This document shows positions 25,496 to 33,936 of a stretch of DNA of 64,000 nucleotides, in pieces. How positions within the stretch are numbered: position 1 is the first letter of the stretch; the number at the start of each line of letters is the position of its first letter. The DNA comes from Yersinia proxima. GTDB taxonomy: Bacteria > Pseudomonadota > Gammaproteobacteria > Enterobacterales > Enterobacteriaceae. The DNA lies in the NCBI RefSeq assembly GCF_902170785.1, contig NZ_CABHYG010000014.1, forward strand, positions 186,001-250,000, read 5' to 3'. Below the pieces are notes generated by a model. It made no database searches, was not told the origin of the DNA, and saw only the letters and a program-made list of their open reading frames with translations. The position numbers and the translations under genes are program-made.

Positions 25496-26998
25496 ATGCA
25501 GGGCACCAGAATTCGTCTCATAGTTGGTGGATTATTGTTGGCTGCCGCCAGCAGTAATGTGCAGGCTGAAGCACTACAACCCGATCCTGCCTGGCAGCAG
25601 GGAAAATTAGAAAACGGGTTTTCATGGCAGTTGCTAGCGACACCGCAGCGCCCTAGCGACCGGATCGAGTTACGTCTGGTGGTTAAAACTGGCTCATTAT
25701 CAGAGAGCACACAACAAGTTGGCTATGCCCATCTGTTACCGCATCTGGCATTAATGAGCAGCGCGAGTTTTACTCCTGCCCAGCTTCAGTCCCTATGGCA
25801 ACAAGGGGTCGATAACGATCGTCCATTGCCACCGGCTATTACATCTTATGATTTCACCTTATACAGTTTGAGTTTGCCCAATAACCGCCCCGATTTGATG
25901 AAAGAAGCCTTGGCGTGGTTATCTGATACCAGTGGCAAGCTGGCCATCAGTGAACAGACTGTCAATGCAGCGCTGAATAGTGCAACCGATCCTATTGCCA
26001 CATTCCCGCAAAATATTCAGGATCCTTGGTGGCGCTACCGTCTTAAAGGTTCTTCTCTGATGGGGCATGATCCCGGTCAGGCAGTGGCAAAACCAGTAGA
26101 TATCGAGAAGCTGAAACAGTTTTATCAGCAATGGTATACCCCGGATGCCATGACATTGTACGTAGTGGGTAATGTCGATAGCCGCAGTATTGCTGCCCAA
26201 ATTGGCAAAACATTCTCTGAGTTGAAAGGAAAGCGCACTACGCCAGCACCCGTTGCAATGTTAGCGCCACTGCCACCAGAACCGGTGAGCCTGATGAGCG
26301 AGCAGGCGGCACAAGATACCTTATCTCTGATGTGGGATACCCCTTGGCATCCGATTCAGGACTCCGTCGCGTTAAGCCGCTACTGGCGCAGTGATTTAGC
26401 CCGTGAAGCACTCTTCTGGCATGTTCAACAAGTGTTGGAAAAAAGTGATCAGAAGAACCTGAAGCTGGGCTTTGATTGCCGGGTGCAATATCAGCGTGCT
26501 CAATGTGCGATTCACCTGAATACATCAACTGAAAATCTGACGCCGGGTATGAGTTTTGTGGCGCGCGAACTGGCTAGCTTACGTGCGAATGGCCTGAGTC
26601 AGGCAGAGTTTGATGCCTTGATGGTGCAGAAAAACGATCAACTCAGTAAGTTGTTTGCTACTTATGCTCGGACAGATACTGATATTTTGATGAGTCAGCG
26701 TCTGCGTTCACAGCAAAGTGGTGTGGTGGATATTGCGCCAGAACAATATCAGAAGCTACGGCAGGCATTTTTGTCAGGGCTGACGTTGGCGGAGCTAAAT
26801 CAGGAGTTGAAGCAGCAATTATCGCAAGATACTACGCTGATTCTGACCCAGCCCAAAGGTGAGCCAGAAGTGAATGTGAAAGCGCTGCAAGATGCCTATA
26901 ACGCGATTATGACGCCACACACGGTGGTGCCAGAAGATGCGGCTCCAACAGTGGCTTCTGCGGAGGTAGCACCCGCGACACCAACAACAGCTCAGTAA
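25496..26998 (+). CDS. yhjJ: Periplasmic M16-peptidase-like protein YhjJ
   Basis: A 500-residue secreted protein of the insulinase/pitrilysin (M16) fold, placed between dctA and kdgK as in E. coli. The signal peptide is LIVGGLLLAAASSNVQAEA. The N-terminal M16 domain reads FSWQLLATPQRPSDRIELRL and then VGYAHLLPHLALM. The zinc-binding HxxEH motif is present only as HLLPH, with proline in place of the catalytic glutamate, so proteolytic activity is unlikely. The second domain contains the family segment FYQQWYTPDAMTLYVVGNVD. The C-terminus is Pro/Ala/Thr-rich. Function is unknown in E. coli too. Confidence 0.92.
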   Translation: MQGTRIRLIVGGLLLAAASSNVQAEALQPDPAWQQGKLENGFSWQLLATPQRPSDRIELRLVVKTGSLSESTQQVGYAHLLPHLALMSSASFTPAQLQSLWQQGVDNDRPLPPAITSYDFTLYSLSLPNNRPDLMKEALAWLSDTSGKLAISEQTVNAALNSATDPIATFPQNIQDPWWRYRLKGSSLMGHDPGQAVAKPVDIEKLKQFYQQWYTPDAMTLYVVGNVDSRSIAAQIGKTFSELKGKRTTPAPVAMLAPLPPEPVSLMSEQAAQDTLSLMWDTPWHPIQDSVALSRYWRSDLAREALFWHVQQVLEKSDQKNLKLGFDCRVQYQRAQCAIHLNTSTENLTPGMSFVARELASLRANGLSQAEFDALMVQKNDQLSKLFATYARTDTDILMSQRLRSQQSGVVDIAPEQYQKLRQAFLSGLTLAELNQELKQQLSQDTTLILTQPKGEPEVNVKALQDAYNAIMTPHTVVPEDAAPTVASAEVAPATPTTAQ

Positions 26999-27028
26999 GT
27001 AAAATATTGAGTGAATCGTAATGAATAA

Positions 27029-27050
27029 GCCCGGACACTATTGTTCGGGC
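27029..27050 (+). terminator. Probable terminator after yhjJ
   Basis: GCCCGGACA / TGTTCGGGC forms a nine-pair stem with one G-U pair and a four-base loop, 30 bases after the yhjJ stop. Confidence 0.65.
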
Positions 27051-27078
27051 TTCAGTGATCGAAGGGTTTAACGCACCT

Positions 27079-27111
27079 AGGGGCACTCCGGCGACTTACG
27101 TCGCTACGACC
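27079..27111. other. Hairpin element in the yhjJ-kdgK convergent gap
   Basis: GCGAC-TTAC-GTCGC (27091-27104) lies inside GGGG...CCCC flanks. It may terminate leftward kdgK transcripts or be a dispersed palindromic repeat. It carries no coding sequence. Confidence 0.4.
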
Positions 27112-27165
27112 CCAACGGCACGCTTCCCCTTCTTCATTCTGATTTCTGGCGAGAAATATTATCAA

Positions 27166-28110
27166 TCACACTGCAGGCATGGCTGCCAGTGGGATGATGG
27201 CACCACGATACTGAATCACGGTGCTGGCGGTTAAATGCCCACGCACGGCGGCGTCATGTGCGCTACCACCGGTTAGGCGAACAGCCAAATAACCGGCACT
27301 GAAGGAGTCCCCAGCTGCGGTGGTATCGACCACTTTTTCTTTCGGCAGTTTAACTGCTGGCACATCATACTGATGAGCTTCAAAGCCCTCTTTCACCCAG
27401 ACGATGCAGGAATCTGCGCCGCGCTTAATAATAATTTCGCTTACACCTAAATTCTGGGTGCGTTCGATGACCTGCTCCAGTGGCTTCTCGCCCCACAGCA
27501 TGTCTTCATCATCCAGTGTCAGGAAGGCGATATCCGTGCAAGCCAACATGTCGCGGTAGGCTTGTTGCGTCTCTTCCTTGCTCTGCCACAGGCGAGGGCG
27601 GTAGTTGTTATCAAAGATAACTTTGCCACCGTTAGCACGGCAGGCACGCAGCAATTTCAGTAAACGCTGGCGGGAAGCACTGTCGAGAATCGCCAGGCTG
27701 ATGCCACTAAGATACAGATAATCAAACTTTTCCAGACGTTGGCAGATTTCATCTGCCGCCGGGCTGGTGAGCCAGAAACGTGCGGCAGCATCATTGCGCC
27801 AATAGTAGAAAGTGCGCTCACCGGTGCTGTCTGTTTCGATAAAGTACAGCCCTGGCAATTTATCATCCATACGCTGAATGAGGTCGGTATGAATGTTTTC
27901 CTGCTGCCAGGCTGCCAACATCTCGTTACTGAAACTGTCCGTACCCAGTGCCGTGACGTAATGGACATTCAATTCCTGTTTTGGCACCTGACGGGCAACA
28001 TACACCGCCGTATTCAGCGTATCACCGCCAAAGCCCCGGCTAAGGTCTGTACCTTTTTGTGACAGTTCAATCATGCATTCGCCGATAACGGCAATATTTT
28101 TGCTGGTCAT
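27166..28110 (-). CDS. kdgK: 2-dehydro-3-deoxygluconokinase KdgK
   Basis: Cytoplasmic PfkB-family kinase that phosphorylates KDG, the central intermediate of pectin and hexuronate breakdown, to KDPG for aldol cleavage. It has 314 residues. The N-terminal PfkB motif GGDTLNTAVYVARQ and the C-terminal motif DTTAAGDSFSAGYLA (catalytic Asp in AAGD) are present. It matches E. coli KdgK throughout (MTSKNIAVIGECMIEL start). Gene position relative to yhjJ and pdeH is conserved. A palindrome resembling a KdgR operator lies about 75-90 bases upstream, linking it to the KdgM/PL2/CBM32 genes. Confidence 0.97.
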   Translation of the reverse strand: MTSKNIAVIGECMIELSQKGTDLSRGFGGDTLNTAVYVARQVPKQELNVHYVTALGTDSFSNEMLAAWQQENIHTDLIQRMDDKLPGLYFIETDSTGERTFYYWRNDAAARFWLTSPAADEICQRLEKFDYLYLSGISLAILDSASRQRLLKLLRACRANGGKVIFDNNYRPRLWQSKEETQQAYRDMLACTDIAFLTLDDEDMLWGEKPLEQVIERTQNLGVSEIIIKRGADSCIVWVKEGFEAHQYDVPAVKLPKEKVVDTTAAGDSFSAGYLAVRLTGGSAHDAAVRGHLTASTVIQYRGAIIPLAAMPAV

Positions 28111-28182
28111 GGAAAGCTGGCCTGTGAGTCAATGAGGGAAATAAGGGTTAGTCTCACTGCTGGCTTGGTTAGAGTCAATAGT

Positions 28183-28201
28183 ATTAAAACGACGTTTTAA
28201 A
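28183..28201 (-). promoter_or_regulatory. Candidate KdgR operator upstream of kdgK
   Basis: TTAAAACGACGTTTTAA is a near-perfect 17-base palindrome (only the centre breaks symmetry) and fits the AAAC/GTTT core of KdgR boxes. kdgK is a known KdgR target in enterobacteria. Confidence 0.65.
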
Positions 28202-28255
28202 TTTTTTATGATGTAGGTCGGGAAACCGACAAGTTTCCCGCAGTTCTGAACACAA

Positions 28256-28456
28256 TTATGATGACTTTCGCAGGTCGGTCACGCTGTGGCCGCCAATTCC
28301 CCAGTTATCGGTATCCACTTCATCAATCACAACCACGGTCGTCGCCGGGTTTTTACCCAAAGTATCGACTAACAGTTGGGTTACTCCGGCGATCAGCTGT
28401 TTTTTCTGCTCCGCCGTCGCGCCTTCGCGAGTAATTTTAATATTGACATAAGGCAT
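28256..28456 (-). CDS. 4-oxalocrotonate tautomerase family protein
   Basis: A 66-residue protein of the 4-OT fold. In this family the catalytic residue is the N-terminal proline exposed after removal of Met, so the correct start must read Met-Pro. The ATG at 28456 (MPYVNIKITREG) fulfils this and has GGAG six bases upstream; the open frame starts two codons earlier at 28462. Family features VNIKITREGATAEQKKQLI and VVVIDEVDTDNWGIGG are present. The substrate cannot be deduced. It lies between kdgK and pdeH, where E. coli K-12 has no such gene. Confidence 0.85.
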   Translation of the reverse strand: MPYVNIKITREGATAEQKKQLIAGVTQLLVDTLGKNPATTVVVIDEVDTDNWGIGGHSVTDLRKSS

Positions 28457-28683
28457 GTTCATCTCCAGTAAGGCATCATTGAGTTAAGTAATATAGATGG
28501 CTTAAATGTGCCGCGCCAGCCTGGCGAGGCCTGTAATCTGGCTGGAAATAATAATCTGTCATGCTGCGATATAAAGTTCTGTTCGTCCGAGTCGATAACA
28601 TCTCCAGAAGGAAAACTGTTTATCACAGGGTGGCTCAAACTGACGGCGATACCCATTGCCTTGACGGTCTGGTGCCCTAAAAC

Positions 28684-29475
28684 ATGGCGACTAAACTGAT
28701 GATGACCAATAAAGTATCAGGTTTACTTGCGCCATCCTTTGCCGCCATTGATCGTAATAAAGGACAGAGCTTCTGGCGGCAATGTCAGCGTCGGTACACT
28801 TTTCAACCTATCTATCGTACCTCCGGTGCGCTGCTGGCTATCGAGCTGCTTACGGCAGTTTTTCACCCCTCATCACCGGATACTCGTCTGAATCCGGAAG
28901 ATTACTTCAGTGCAATCAGTATCAGCGCCCGTTTGAATGTGGTGCTGGAGCAGTTGAATATGGTTAAACAATGGCATGCGATATTTGTGCATCACTCGGT
29001 GTTAGTCTCGATTAACATTGATGGTCAGGCTTTGATGGCGATGCAGGACGACTTGCAGGCTAAGGTGTTAATCGATGCCATGCCTTACATTCGCTTTGAA
29101 TTGCTCGAGCATGTCGATACCTCTCTTGATACCCCCTTTGCACGTATTGCTGAAGCAGACCGCCTATGGTTGGATGATTTCGGTAGCGGGCTGGCAAATT
29201 TCACTTCATTCATTAGCTGGCGCTATGAGTACATCAAAGTTGCCAGAGACCTGTTTATCGTACTGCAAGAAAGTGATGTCGGAAACCAACTGTTTTTCAA
29301 ATTGGTGACCCTGATGGGTAGCTATAGCAAAGGCGTGATTGTTGAAGGGGTGGAAACCTCACAAGAATGGGCGATGGTGCAGCAGTCTGATGCCATTGCC
29401 GCACAAGGATATTATCTCTCCCGACCTACGTCATTTGATCGTTTACAGACCCTCCCTATGCTGTTTTGTGGCTAA
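28684..29475 (+). CDS. pdeH: c-di-GMP phosphodiesterase PdeH (YhjH)
   Basis: Soluble stand-alone EAL protein (263 residues); PdeH is the main c-di-GMP hydrolase that keeps flagellar motility on in E. coli. Key stretches match the E. coli protein: FWRQCQRRYTFQPIY, AIELLTAV (the EAL motif written ELL, as in E. coli VELL), LVSINIDG, FELLEH, LWLDDFGSGLANF, YIKVARDLF and VIVEGVETSQEW. The metal-binding set (E, N, E, DD, K, E) is present. An internal ATG (MMTNKV) could be the start. It shares its neighbourhood with yhjG and kdgK as in E. coli. Confidence 0.93.
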   Translation: MATKLMMTNKVSGLLAPSFAAIDRNKGQSFWRQCQRRYTFQPIYRTSGALLAIELLTAVFHPSSPDTRLNPEDYFSAISISARLNVVLEQLNMVKQWHAIFVHHSVLVSINIDGQALMAMQDDLQAKVLIDAMPYIRFELLEHVDTSLDTPFARIAEADRLWLDDFGSGLANFTSFISWRYEYIKVARDLFIVLQESDVGNQLFFKLVTLMGSYSKGVIVEGVETSQEWAMVQQSDAIAAQGYYLSRPTSFDRLQTLPMLFCG

Positions 29476-29593
29476 TATTTTGGGTCAATAAATCAGCACC
29501 TCTTTCCTCCATCCCGCCCAGTCGCTTCATTCTCGACTATGGTTAAAGTACTTTTTACGTTCTTAACATCATGAGTACTGGCATGGAGCTGTT

Positions 29594-31735
29594 ATGACCA
29601 AAACTGGAAAAGTGCTGACAGGCATTGTCGGGGTTATCCTGCTGCTACTGGCAGCAGCCATCGTGTTTATTAAGACTTTCGACTGGAATCGTCTAAAACC
29701 AACCATCAATGAAAAAGTCTCGACCGAGCTGCAACGGCCTTTCGCTATTCGCGGCAATCTGGGTGTGGACTGGTCACGTAAAGGTGATGAGCCAGGTTGG
29801 CGCGGTTGGGTGCCGTGGCCGCATATCCACGCTGAGGATTTAGTGCTGGGCAACCCGCCCGATTTAGCCGGCGATAACGCCGTTGGTAAGAACGATAACG
29901 CCGTTGGTAAAAACAATACCGCCGAAGGCAAAACAGAATCTACCGCATTCCCTACTGGCGAGATGGTCACCCTGAAACGGGTTGATGCCAGTATTGCGCC
30001 GTTGGCGTTGCTGGCGAAAGAAGTCTGGATACCGCGCATCTGGCTGACACAACCGGATGCCAACCTGCTGCGCCTGGCGGATGGTAAGAATAACTGGACA
30101 TTTAACCTGGCGAATAGCCCGGCCGGGGATAAGAGTAGCGCGTCTGATTGGTCGGTAAATATTGATGATATCGTATTTGACCGCGGTCAGATAAACTTGA
30201 AAGACGCGGTGCTAAAAGCAGACTTGCAGGCGGTGATTGACCCGCTGGGTAAGCCGCTGCCATTTGCTGAGGTGACCGGTGCCCGTAACGAGAAAAAAGC
30301 CACTGAAAAAGCGCAGAACAACGCCCCGGACTTTGTGTTTGGCTGGAAGATTGACGGCAAGTATCAAGGGCAGCCTTTAACTGGCAGTGGCAAGATCGGC
30401 GGGATGTTGTCGATGAGTGATGCCAGCATTCCCTTCCCATTACAGGCAGATGTCCGCTCTGGTTCCACTCGGGTGGCGGTGGCGGGTACATTAACCGATC
30501 CTGCCAATTTGGCAGGGCTGGATCTGCAATTGAAATTCTCCGGTGCCAGTTTGGATAACCTCTATCCGCTGATTGGTGTGTTATTGCCAGCCACTCCCCC
30601 ATTTAATACCGATGGACGCTTAATCGCGAGCCTCAAACAGGCTGGAGGGGCAGTTTATCGTTATGAAAATTTTAATGGCAAAATCGGCGATAGCGATATT
30701 CATGGTGACCTGACTTACACCAATAGCCAGCCGCGCCCGAAATTAGTCGGCAACATGTCGTCAGATAAATTACGTTTTACTGATTTGGCCCCTTTGATTG
30801 GGGCGGATTCCAATCAGGAAAAAGCCAATCGTGGCGAGCGCAGCCGACAACCGAGCAATAAGGTACTGCCGACTGAAAAATTTGATACCAAAAGCTGGGG
30901 AGTGATGGATGCCGATGTTACCTATGCGGCTAAACGTATAGATCGGGATAAATCATTACCGCTGACCGACCTCTCCACTCATGTGGTATTGAATAACGGT
31001 GAGTTGCTGCTCGACCCGCTGCGATTCGGTATGGCCAGGGGGAATCTCAATGCAACTCTACGCCTGAATGGCAACAAAGACCCTATGCAGAGTAAAGTTG
31101 ATTTGCATGCCCGTCGCCTACAACTGAAAGAGCTGTTGCCGCAGGTACAGGCAATGCGCAACAGCTTGGGACAGTTGAATGGCGATGCATCATTTACTGC
31201 GACCGGTAACTCAGTTGCTGCGCTGTTGGCAACCAGTAATGGTAACCTGCGCTTATTACTGAATCAGGGGCTTATCAGCCGTAGCTTAATGGAATTACTC
31301 GGCCTGAATGTGGGTAACTATCTGGTGGCGAAGCTGTTTGGTGATGATGAGGTCAAAATTAACTGCGCAGTGGCGGATATTCAGTTGCGCAATGGCCTGG
31401 CGACACCGCGCTTATTTGTTATTGATACCGAAAATGCCATTATCAACATTACTGGTAATATCAATTTTGCTACCGAACGGCTGGATTTATCTATTGATCC
31501 GGAAAGCAAAGGGCTGCGAATTCTGACTCTACGTTCTCGGCTGTATGTGAAAGGCACATTTAAACGGCCTGATGCCGGGGTCAAAGCCGGGCCTTTACTG
31601 GCCCGTGGTGCGGTTGCTGCGGTATTAGGTGTGGCACTCACACCTGCCGCTGCATTGCTGGCACTGATTTCCCCAAGTGAAGCGGAAGAAAATCAGTGCA
31701 CGCCGCTGCTGCAAAAAATGAAGCAGAAAAAATAA
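29594..31735 (+). CDS. yhjG: AsmA-family inner-membrane protein YhjG
   Basis: A 713-residue AsmA-like protein, anchored by one N-terminal helix (VLTGIVGVILLLLAAAIVFI) with a large periplasmic part. AsmA-family proteins form beta-groove bridges thought to help move lipids between membranes. The N-terminal AsmA domain reads DWNRLKPTINEKVSTELQRP and the C-terminal domain contains LRLLLNQGLISRSLMELLGL. It follows pdeH as in E. coli. Unusual: a 21-base tandem repeat (29873-29914) encodes DNAVGKN twice, then a degenerate third copy, in a predicted linker. Confidence 0.92.
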   Translation: MTKTGKVLTGIVGVILLLLAAAIVFIKTFDWNRLKPTINEKVSTELQRPFAIRGNLGVDWSRKGDEPGWRGWVPWPHIHAEDLVLGNPPDLAGDNAVGKNDNAVGKNNTAEGKTESTAFPTGEMVTLKRVDASIAPLALLAKEVWIPRIWLTQPDANLLRLADGKNNWTFNLANSPAGDKSSASDWSVNIDDIVFDRGQINLKDAVLKADLQAVIDPLGKPLPFAEVTGARNEKKATEKAQNNAPDFVFGWKIDGKYQGQPLTGSGKIGGMLSMSDASIPFPLQADVRSGSTRVAVAGTLTDPANLAGLDLQLKFSGASLDNLYPLIGVLLPATPPFNTDGRLIASLKQAGGAVYRYENFNGKIGDSDIHGDLTYTNSQPRPKLVGNMSSDKLRFTDLAPLIGADSNQEKANRGERSRQPSNKVLPTEKFDTKSWGVMDADVTYAAKRIDRDKSLPLTDLSTHVVLNNGELLLDPLRFGMARGNLNATLRLNGNKDPMQSKVDLHARRLQLKELLPQVQAMRNSLGQLNGDASFTATGNSVAALLATSNGNLRLLLNQGLISRSLMELLGLNVGNYLVAKLFGDDEVKINCAVADIQLRNGLATPRLFVIDTENAIINITGNINFATERLDLSIDPESKGLRILTLRSRLYVKGTFKRPDAGVKAGPLLARGAVAAVLGVALTPAAALLALISPSEAEENQCTPLLQKMKQKK
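29873..29935 (+). repeat. 21-base tandem repeat inside yhjG
   Basis: Two nearly identical 21-base units (29873-29893 and 29894-29914) and a degenerate third encode DNAVGKN-DNAVGKN-NTAEGKT. The unit is a multiple of three, so copy-number change would keep the frame. Confidence 0.85.
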
Positions 31736-31739
31736 CGGG

Positions 31740-32504
31740 TTAATGTATCGGTGGTTGGGGGAGCAGTTGGCAACTGTGGTCTTGCAACTCCTCCACCGAT
31801 GCACGATGCAACTTTGTCAGGCTCGCTTTACTGGCGAGCAGTAAGAATTGCCCATCCGGTAATGCTGTCATGGCTAAACCATAACGCCCCATTTCATCTT
31901 TCGCGCCCGGCACTTCATCGGCTAACAAACGAAATGCCCCTGATTGCTGCAATTCAGCTGCTGTAGTGCGCCGAGCTAAATAATCGTGCCCCAATAAACC
32001 GCCGGGTAAGGGCTGCCATTGCTGATGGAAATCAGCTTCTTGTGCAGCCAGAGCTATTTTGACTGCTGGCTTGAGACACGAAATATGAATGTGTAGTTGA
32101 TCCTGACTGCGGCCATATTTTGAATTGATAGCTAGCGAGATATCCGCGTCATCAATGGGTGCACCATATTTATCCGCCATAAAGTGGCGAGCTTGCCAGG
32201 CATCAAAGAAATAGTTGGGGCTGCTGGCGGTTAATAACTGTGGGCTTTCTATGCCGCTGATTTTGGCGGTCGGCATCAACAAATACTGTAATGGCCCATT
32301 CTTATCTTTAAACACCACGAAACCCGCTTGTGTATCGACCTCTACACAGGGTTGCGGGTGATGTTCCTGTTCCATATACGGAATACATTGCTGGCTAACA
32401 ATTTTCCACAGCGCATCGGCATGGCTGAAGCGCAATTGATAGACCAGCAAGGCCGTTAGCATAACAACGGCGAGTAGTATCAGTAATTTTATATTGCGAG
32501 ACAT
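31740..32504 (-). CDS. cdh: CDP-diacylglycerol pyrophosphatase Cdh
   Basis: Membrane-anchored hydrolase that splits CDP-diacylglycerol into phosphatidic acid and CMP. It has 254 residues. An N-terminal helix (IKLLILLAVVMLTALLVY) precedes the catalytic domain. HIT-like superfamily features are visible: SLAINSKYGRSQDQLHIHISC (the HxHxS core), GPLQYLLMPTAKISGIESP and LPGGLLGHDYLARR, all matching E. coli Cdh. It is convergent with yhjG, with the stops four bases apart. In E. coli cdh is elsewhere on the chromosome, beside pfkA and sbp, so its position here differs. Confidence 0.94.
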   Translation of the reverse strand: MSRNIKLLILLAVVMLTALLVYQLRFSHADALWKIVSQQCIPYMEQEHHPQPCVEVDTQAGFVVFKDKNGPLQYLLMPTAKISGIESPQLLTASSPNYFFDAWQARHFMADKYGAPIDDADISLAINSKYGRSQDQLHIHISCLKPAVKIALAAQEADFHQQWQPLPGGLLGHDYLARRTTAAELQQSGAFRLLADEVPGAKDEMGRYGLAMTALPDGQFLLLASKASLTKLHRASVEELQDHSCQLLPQPPIH

Positions 32505-32527
32505 GGGTGATCCTCCATGATCAGGGA

Positions 32528-33517
32528 TTACTCTGTGGTGTTATTGCCGCTTGTCTGAGGCAAGGTTCCATCCTCGGCATAGCGGGCGGTGGCTATCCAG
32601 GCGGCACAGAATAAGGTCAAACGAGCGAAAAAGTAGAAAAAGGCCATTAAACCAATCACGGAACCAAAAGCCGCTCCAGATGGAGAGCTGGCAAGGCGCG
32701 GTAGCATCATGGTCATGATGAATTTGATGATTTCAAAACCGATTGCAGCAATCAGGGTGCCGCGCAGCAGTGCTTTTTTCTTCGGCTTATGTCGTGGCAG
32801 AATCCAGAATATCCATAAAAATAATAGATAATTAGCGGCAATAGAGATTGATAAAGCAATGAGTGTCATGACCGGCCGCAACCACTCGATTCCTCCAAGC
32901 CCTAATGCATCAACAATCGCAGATTGTGCCGCACCGGCGATGGATGTCAGTGAAAGGGTAATGATCAGCGCGATAACTAACCCGGTGAGTGAAACAAAAT
33001 CACGCGCATAGCGGTAATAGAACTTTTCCTGATCCTGCGGATTGCGCTCCCAAACATCTCGTGACTGGGCGCGAATGGCTTCGCGTAAATTTCCCATCCA
33101 ACTGATACCGGAATAAAGTGCAATCGCCAAACCGGTTAATCCCACGGTTGTACGCTGCTGGATAGCGGTATTTACAGTGTTTTTCAGGGTGGCCGCTAAA
33201 CTTGGGTCACTGATAGTGTTAACAATTTTGTTAATTAATTCAGCCAATAAGTCAGGATTGGATGCCAGCACAAAACCCACGGCGGCAAAAGAAACCATCA
33301 AAATAGGAATAAGTGATAAAAATGAAAAATAAGTAATAGCGGCTCCAAACTGACTGCCCAGCCGATCATTGAAACGATCTGTGGCACGGATAATATGGGC
33401 AATTGCGGGGTAAGTTTTCACACGACCACTTATCCGTGTCATAAAGGAAATCGCTTTTTTGCCAGTTTCAATCCCAGCGGCCAGCGGGGCTTGGTTGTCT
33501 CGCGGTGCGTTCGGCAT
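32528..33517 (-). CDS. yhjD: YihY/BrkB-family inner-membrane protein YhjD
   Basis: A 329-residue polytopic membrane protein of the YihY/UPF0761 family. Its N-terminal amphipathic part (HIIRATDRFNDRLGSQFGAA) is followed by about six hydrophobic helices (for example YFSFLSLIPILMVSFAAVGF and LVIALIITLSLTSIAGA). In E. coli YhjD is not essential; a point mutant suppresses loss of Kdo on lipid A, suggesting a role in lipid transport, but the native function is not settled. It lies 23 bases upstream of cdh on the same strand and is probably co-transcribed. Confidence 0.9.
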   Translation of the reverse strand: MPNAPRDNQAPLAAGIETGKKAISFMTRISGRVKTYPAIAHIIRATDRFNDRLGSQFGAAITYFSFLSLIPILMVSFAAVGFVLASNPDLLAELINKIVNTISDPSLAATLKNTVNTAIQQRTTVGLTGLAIALYSGISWMGNLREAIRAQSRDVWERNPQDQEKFYYRYARDFVSLTGLVIALIITLSLTSIAGAAQSAIVDALGLGGIEWLRPVMTLIALSISIAANYLLFLWIFWILPRHKPKKKALLRGTLIAAIGFEIIKFIMTMMLPRLASSPSGAAFGSVIGLMAFFYFFARLTLFCAAWIATARYAEDGTLPQTSGNNTTE

Positions 33518-33936
33518 AATTCTCCTCGAATACAGTTATCCATGCCTTATGCAGATGATTCTTCTACAAAATATGACATAAAACAGCGGCTAATCTGTTG
33601 ATAATAGCAGAGTCGACGTCTATCACAACCGTAGTGAATAAATTCCAGCATCTTGGCATATTGAAATTCACATCAATTATATTTTTAATTCAACCATCTT
33701 AACCTGTTGATTAAATCCTGTATTTATATTCTGTAGGAAATGACCTACATATTACGGCATGTAATCTCATATTAAATGTATTTTTTACTGCATATATTAC
33801 TAATTAGGGGGGGTTAATTTTCCGTTTAAATTAAATCTGACCAACTAATATAAGTATTGCCAATAAAACAAGATCTAATAAATAAGTTAAAAACTTTCTC
33901 TATTTGACATTTTTTTGTAAAAACCAGGTTGTTTAT
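33518..33936. other. AT-rich divergent promoter region yhjD / autotransporter, with a G7 tract
   Basis: No gene is seen. A run of seven G (33807-33813) sits in an AATTA...TTAATT context about 124 bases before the autotransporter ATG. Promoters for both divergent genes must lie here. Confidence 0.6.
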
